DNA from: Saccharomyces uvarum
Lineage: Eukaryota > Ascomycota > Saccharomycetes > Saccharomycetales > Saccharomycetaceae
Direction of reading: 5' to 3'
Assembly (NCBI GenBank): GCA_947243795.1
Contig: OX365937.1
Span: 62,001 to 126,000 of the forward strand
DNA: 64,000 nucleotides
In this document: one piece after another, positions 60,169 to 64,000 of the stretch
Position numbering within the stretch: position 1 is the stretch's first letter
How the letters are laid out: each line of letters begins with the position of its first letter
The notes under the pieces: generated by a model
The model's database searches: none
The model's input: the letters and a program-made list of their open reading frames with translations, nothing else
Told to the model about the DNA's origin: nothing
Made by a program: the position numbers and the translations under genes

Positions 60169-60858
60169 ATGTCCAAGCTTTCGAAAGACTACGTATCGGA
60201 TTCAGATTCAGAAGATGAAGTGATATCAAACGAGTTCAGCATACCAAATGGGTTCAAGAAATGTAAACATTTGAAAAATTTTCCCATCGACAGCGATAAC
60301 AAAAAGAAACCTAAACAACAACAGGTCTGGCTGATCAAGTTTCCTTCAAATGTGGACATTTCTAAATTAAAGTCTTTACCAATAGATTTCGAATCCTCCA
60401 CAACCATGTCCGTTGACAACCACGAATATAATATCATGGAAAATGCAAACATTGAGTCCTTATTGACACAGGGCAACCAAAGTAACATGAGTTTGTTGGT
60501 TCCTTCAGAGGATAAGGAAAGCCTAAAGATTGCCACTACAGGTAAGGATAGCACACCATTACAATTCGACAAATTATTCTCTATCAGCGAAAATTCCAAG
60601 GTCCCAGCTATTGATTACAAGAAAGTGAGGGTTCCACGTAAAGACATTCCAAAAGTGGAAGGCTTGAAGTTGGAACATTTCGCCACAGGCTATGATGCCG
60701 CAGACTTTGGCGTCATTGAGAATGTAGTAACGAAAGAACATAAGAAGGAATCAAAAAAGCGTTCACATCACGATGAAGAGGGAGATTCTAAAGATAAGAA
60801 GAAGAAGAAGAAGGAGAAGAAGGAAAAAAAGGATAAAAAAAAGAAGCATAGAGATTAA
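60169..60858 (+). CDS. RPA34: RNA polymerase I subunit Rpa34 (A34.5)
   Basis: A 229-residue protein (S. cerevisiae YJL148W, 233). Rpa34 pairs with Rpa49 to form a TFIIF-like heterodimer of Pol I in the nucleolus, aiding initiation, elongation and RNA cleavage. The N-terminus is acidic (DSDSEDE), the middle (about residues 25-130) is the dimerisation fold (QVWLIKFPSNVDISKLKSLP), and the tail (about 190-229) is almost pure Lys with Glu and Asp. The start codon follows RRPE and PAC at a usual distance. Confidence 0.96.
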   Translation: MSKLSKDYVSDSDSEDEVISNEFSIPNGFKKCKHLKNFPIDSDNKKKPKQQQVWLIKFPSNVDISKLKSLPIDFESSTTMSVDNHEYNIMENANIESLLTQGNQSNMSLLVPSEDKESLKIATTGKDSTPLQFDKLFSISENSKVPAIDYKKVRVPRKDIPKVEGLKLEHFATGYDAADFGVIENVVTKEHKKESKKRSHHDEEGDSKDKKKKKKEKKEKKDKKKKHRD

Positions 60859-61153
60859 ATGCGTACGCGCATGCTTGTGTGTAATATATGATAAAACGTG
60901 TGTGTTTTCTTTTCGCAAATGTATAGGACGAAAGGCATATTTTTTGTTAGTGGAAACTGGTGGATGATCAGTGTGGGCAATATTATTATTTAGTTTTGCA
61001 TACGTACTTAGATTTATATATGCCATTATGTCATTGGAAATTATATAATTTTTTGGGCATAACAAGAAGGAAATAAAAAATAAAGGACCTCCTCCACCTT
61101 AGTATAGGGTATGTCATTTTACGAATGTTATTAGTGTTGCTTACGTACTCCCC

Positions 61154-62302
61154 CTATACAAGTCTTAATGGTAAATGTGTCTTTAGTTCGTGTTCTTCGT
61201 CGTTGACTAACTTTGATATGTTCTCGAGATCGTTTTTCAAATCTTCAAAGGTAGACTTATTTTGGCATGTCCGATGGATGCTTTGTATGAAAATGTCCAA
61301 GGATCTGATAAAACGGTATTGATCCATTATTGATGCGGAGGATGATGCCAATGATTCCAGCATTATTTTGCTTTGTATACTCAGCTTTACTATATCGGTT
61401 AGCCATTTTTTGACTGTTTTCGGATCCCTCTCAAAATGTTTCGAAATCGTCCTCAGTGAACAAACAAATAATGTTTGATTTCTGGTGAAGGTAACCGTTT
61501 CATCATTACTATCTTCCATAGATGTTAGTTCAGGTAATAAATAGGATTTTTCATATAGAGACTGATAAATCAACACTAAATCCGTATTTTTCCAATTCTC
61601 CCCTAAAAGCTTGATATAGTGTGATACTGTTTGTTGAATATTCTCCTCTGCTACATCAAAGGTTAAGCATCTCCATAAAAGGCGTCGCAAAGGGAACTGT
61701 AAATCATTGTAGTCTGACAACCAACGAGCCTCGTATTCTTTCCTTATTTGCGCATTATGCGTCCTGTAGTATAGTAAGATGGATAGGACAAGTTTCTGAT
61801 GATGATCAAACAACGCCCTGTGATCCCAAACTTCACCAAACTTATTGAAGTTTTTAGACAGTAGAATTTCCGATATTTGGCGTACATTAGTTAATTTACC
61901 CATATACTGTAGTAACAACAATCTATCATACAAATCCTCGGATGATGCCGTTCGCAACTGCCTGGATGCAATTTCCTTGCTTTCCACTGCCTGTGTGACT
62001 ATTGATCTCAAATGCGAGAAAAGTACGTCATAATGAATGGCCACCTTTTGTCTCTTGGATTCCACTTCAGGTAAGTTTGAATTTAATATCCTTAAAATGT
62101 TATCGACGTGATGATTTTGAGGACTCTTTTGATTATCACTTGTATTCTTCAACATGTGCCCTTGTTCATTAGAGTCAGGAGAACCGAACAGGGACCCTAA
62201 CGACTTCATAGAGCCTTTGGTTAGAAACTTTAGAGTCGATTTTAGCTCATCATCTTTAGACTTCAAAAGCCGTGTTGTTAACTGAGAAAAGGTTCTTCTC
62301 AT
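61154..62302 (-). CDS. MRX5: Mitochondrial organisation-of-gene-expression protein Mrx5
   Basis: The ATG at 62302 gives 382 residues, equal to S. cerevisiae YJL147C, called MRX5 because it co-purifies with mitochondrial ribosome/gene-expression assemblies. Its function is otherwise unknown. The N-terminus MRRTFSQLTTRLLKSK is a good matrix presequence. The remainder is helical with RNA-binding-repeat-like spacing, for example LYDRLLLLQYMGKL and LRRLLWRCLTF, but I see no clean PPR motif. An upstream open stretch of 21 codons has no ATG. It converges with RPA34 across 295 bp. Confidence 0.92.
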   Translation of the reverse strand: MRRTFSQLTTRLLKSKDDELKSTLKFLTKGSMKSLGSLFGSPDSNEQGHMLKNTSDNQKSPQNHHVDNILRILNSNLPEVESKRQKVAIHYDVLFSHLRSIVTQAVESKEIASRQLRTASSEDLYDRLLLLQYMGKLTNVRQISEILLSKNFNKFGEVWDHRALFDHHQKLVLSILLYYRTHNAQIRKEYEARWLSDYNDLQFPLRRLLWRCLTFDVAEENIQQTVSHYIKLLGENWKNTDLVLIYQSLYEKSYLLPELTSMEDSNDETVTFTRNQTLFVCSLRTISKHFERDPKTVKKWLTDIVKLSIQSKIMLESLASSSASIMDQYRFIRSLDIFIQSIHRTCQNKSTFEDLKNDLENISKLVNDEEHELKTHLPLRLV

Positions 62303-63033
62303 AGCCAAATTAGTCTTGCGGTTACTAACGAATAGTATAATGCATGCACTGTTCCTTTTAGTCAAACAGAATTATCTATCTATGTGGTTGTACAAGGCTA
62401 GCAAACCTAACTTTGAAACGCTTTGCAGTTTTGCTATTTTCTTTTCGCACAAATTTAAAACCGATGTCACATTATTCTGTATCAGTCTGTTTTTAGGCTA
62501 TTGTTATGGCTATTAAAGTAAAAGATGTCAAGAGATATTTTAGGGATCTACTTAAACGTCCAAGAAGATTTACGATATATAACTTGATGACAGTATGTTG
62601 AGGCCATCCGAAGTTCAAGACTACAACGCAGCAAGAATTGCCGAGTAACACTTCTCGGAAGGCGAAAACTTACCGAAGATATCCTCCTCCCCAGTTCCAT
62701 TGGTATAGTCAGCATGTTCTGACCATCTTGATATAGCTATTTTTGTTCTCACTTTTTTATAATTTGCTCATGCTTTTGTTCTTTGTTATCCCCATCGTGG
62801 CCTCCGAAATTTCCCCAGGCGCTGCAGAACACAAGTATGATTGAAGCAAAGATTTGTGTAGTCCGGGATCAGGTTGCAAAGGAAGGGGATCATAAAAAGT
62901 TCGTGGGCTACATCTCAACCGACAAAATACGTACATCATAAACGAAGATTAATCTGAGTTTAAAACGTTTCATTAAACATTTCCCAGCTGTAAATAAAAC
63001 GCCAAGAAAGAGAAAGCCAATTGACGAATAAAG
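62303..63033. other. Divergent promoter region MRX5/IDS2
   Basis: 731 bp with no gene recognised; the open stretch at 62757-62939 has no family resemblance. I saw no URS1 meiotic site here. Confidence 0.5.
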
Positions 63034-64000
63034 ATGGATAATCAGCAGGAGCGTATATCGGAAGATATTACCGGCGACCTTGCTGCTGCTGTTAGGAAAT
63101 CATGGTCTGAACCGCAGGACAATCCTCTGTTGCTCAATTTCAATAACTCTCCCATAGGAACTCCCACGGATAGATACTCCCCTGAACCAGTCATGATGAT
63201 GGAAGGAAATGCTATGAACCCACCATCTCTAGCAAGAGGATCTGCGCAGCACCAGCAAAGACTATATGGCTCCTCCCAATCTCGCGAAAAATCAGAGCAG
63301 CAACAACAGGATTATCAATTATTTAAGCATCATTACTCTCTCGGACAGGAGACAAGAGAATCTGTTTCCGACATTCTTAACGACTTAACTCTGGGATCTC
63401 CAGAACCAAGTGAAAGTAGAACACCAATAAGACAACCATCAGTGGATGTTCCTCCCATAACCACAAGGCGTAGTTCCATTCAGGATGTCCAATGGATCAG
63501 ACACTTACTAAACCCAAGGAGTTCATTTTCTGGTGTATCCTCGAATGAGCCGGCCAGTTCTCCGGACAATTTTCCCAATGAAAGCAAAGCTTGGGTAACG
63601 ATATTACATGATTCATCTGCTGAGTCATTACAAGCCGTTATTGTGTTAGCTCAGTCATTGAAAAAAGTCAATTCCCAGTACGGTCTTTGTGTATTGCATT
63701 CTAGTGCAGTTAATGCCTCTGAACTAAACCAAGTGGGGATCAAGACACTAATAATAGATGAATACATCAATGTTTTTATGAATTTCGGATCGGGTTCAGG
63801 ATTTAGTGGGAGCTTACAAGAGACCGAAACTAAAAACGATTTAAATTTCAAATGGTGTAAACTACTTCTTTTCTTTTCGTTGATTGATAGATTCGAACTG
63901 ATCTGCTATTTATCCCCCACATGCATTGTATTGCAAAACATTGATGAACTGCTGGAAAGCCCTGAGGTGTCTGATGAGATTGATAATGAAACCTGTGTTT
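63034..64000 (+). CDS. IDS2: Ids2, 5' part (runs off the window)
   Basis: The open frame begins at ATG 63034 and is unbroken to the window edge: 322 codons of an expected 469 or so (S. cerevisiae YJL146W). Ids2 is linked to Ime2 signalling in meiosis and has been described as an Hsp90 co-chaperone. Residues 1-180 are Ser/Pro/Gln-rich and likely disordered. From about residue 187 the chain looks like a nucleotide-sugar transferase fold of the glycogenin (GT8) type: WVTILHDSSAESLQAVIVLA, then LCVLHSSAV, KWCKLLLF, and YLSPTCIVLQNIDELLE (residues 292-309). The DxD position holds SPT, so a catalytic role is doubtful. Confidence 0.93.
   Translation, partial: MDNQQERISEDITGDLAAAVRKSWSEPQDNPLLLNFNNSPIGTPTDRYSPEPVMMMEGNAMNPPSLARGSAQHQQRLYGSSQSREKSEQQQQDYQLFKHHYSLGQETRESVSDILNDLTLGSPEPSESRTPIRQPSVDVPPITTRRSSIQDVQWIRHLLNPRSSFSGVSSNEPASSPDNFPNESKAWVTILHDSSAESLQAVIVLAQSLKKVNSQYGLCVLHSSAVNASELNQVGIKTLIIDEYINVFMNFGSGSGFSGSLQETETKNDLNFKWCKLLLFFSLIDRFELICYLSPTCIVLQNIDELLESPEVSDEIDNETCV

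Overview
This window is nuclear DNA of a budding yeast of the genus Saccharomyces. Gene content and order match the left arm of S. cerevisiae chromosome X from just upstream of YJL186W (MNN5) to inside YJL146W (IDS2), with no break in collinearity that I can see. It does not appear to be S. cerevisiae itself: compared from memory, Erg20 differs at roughly 4% of residues, Ino1, Set2, Far1 and Swi3 differ more, and the Hsp150 repeat unit is longer. I infer another sensu stricto species (for example the kudriavzevii, arboricola or uvarum/eubayanus group), but I cannot tell which from sequence alone. All family statements rest on remembered S. cerevisiae proteins, not on a search.

Layout. 0.4-10.4 kb: two Golgi mannosyltransferases (MNN5, MNN11), pexophagy receptor ATG36, KEOPS subunit GON7, the cell-cycle gene YJL181W, F1-ATPase chaperone ATP12, prefoldin PFD1 and ATG27. 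11-17 kb: intron-containing RPL17B, SWI3, cell-wall gene KRE9 and replication factor RFA3. 17-30 kb: a 1.5 kb intergenic block with a perfect hairpin, vacuolar carboxypeptidase CPS1, GPI protein TOH1, a-specific gene ASG7 with its alpha2-Mcm1 operator, histone methylase SET2, ERG20, QCR8 and kinase HAL5. 30-37.5 kb: TPK1, transporter-like YJL163C, J-protein JJJ2, a tRNA-Glu gene and FMP33.

37.7-42.7 kb is a local family of three PIR cell-wall proteins (PIR5, HSP150, CIS3). 43.5-56.5 kb: pheromone-arrest scaffold FAR1, amino-acid-sensing protease SSY5, FBP26, retromer VPS35, inositol synthase INO1 with a legible promoter, and SNA3. 57-64 kb: F-box gene DAS1, the snR190-U14 snoRNA pair, RNA polymerase I subunit RPA34 with RRPE/PAC elements, mitochondrial MRX5, and IDS2 cut by the window edge.

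Genes are mostly independent single-gene units, as expected of yeast, with one spliceosomal intron and one snoRNA pair that is dicistronic in S. cerevisiae. I found no Ty element or solo LTR, no pseudogene and no obvious foreign insert, even beside the tRNA gene. The points most worth a second look are: the 72-bp repeat array of HSP150 with a higher-order duplication; the 13-bp hairpin upstream of CPS1; an (AG)12 tract between the two UAS-INO sites of INO1; and a glycogenin-like (GT8) fold with a lost DxD motif in IDS2.
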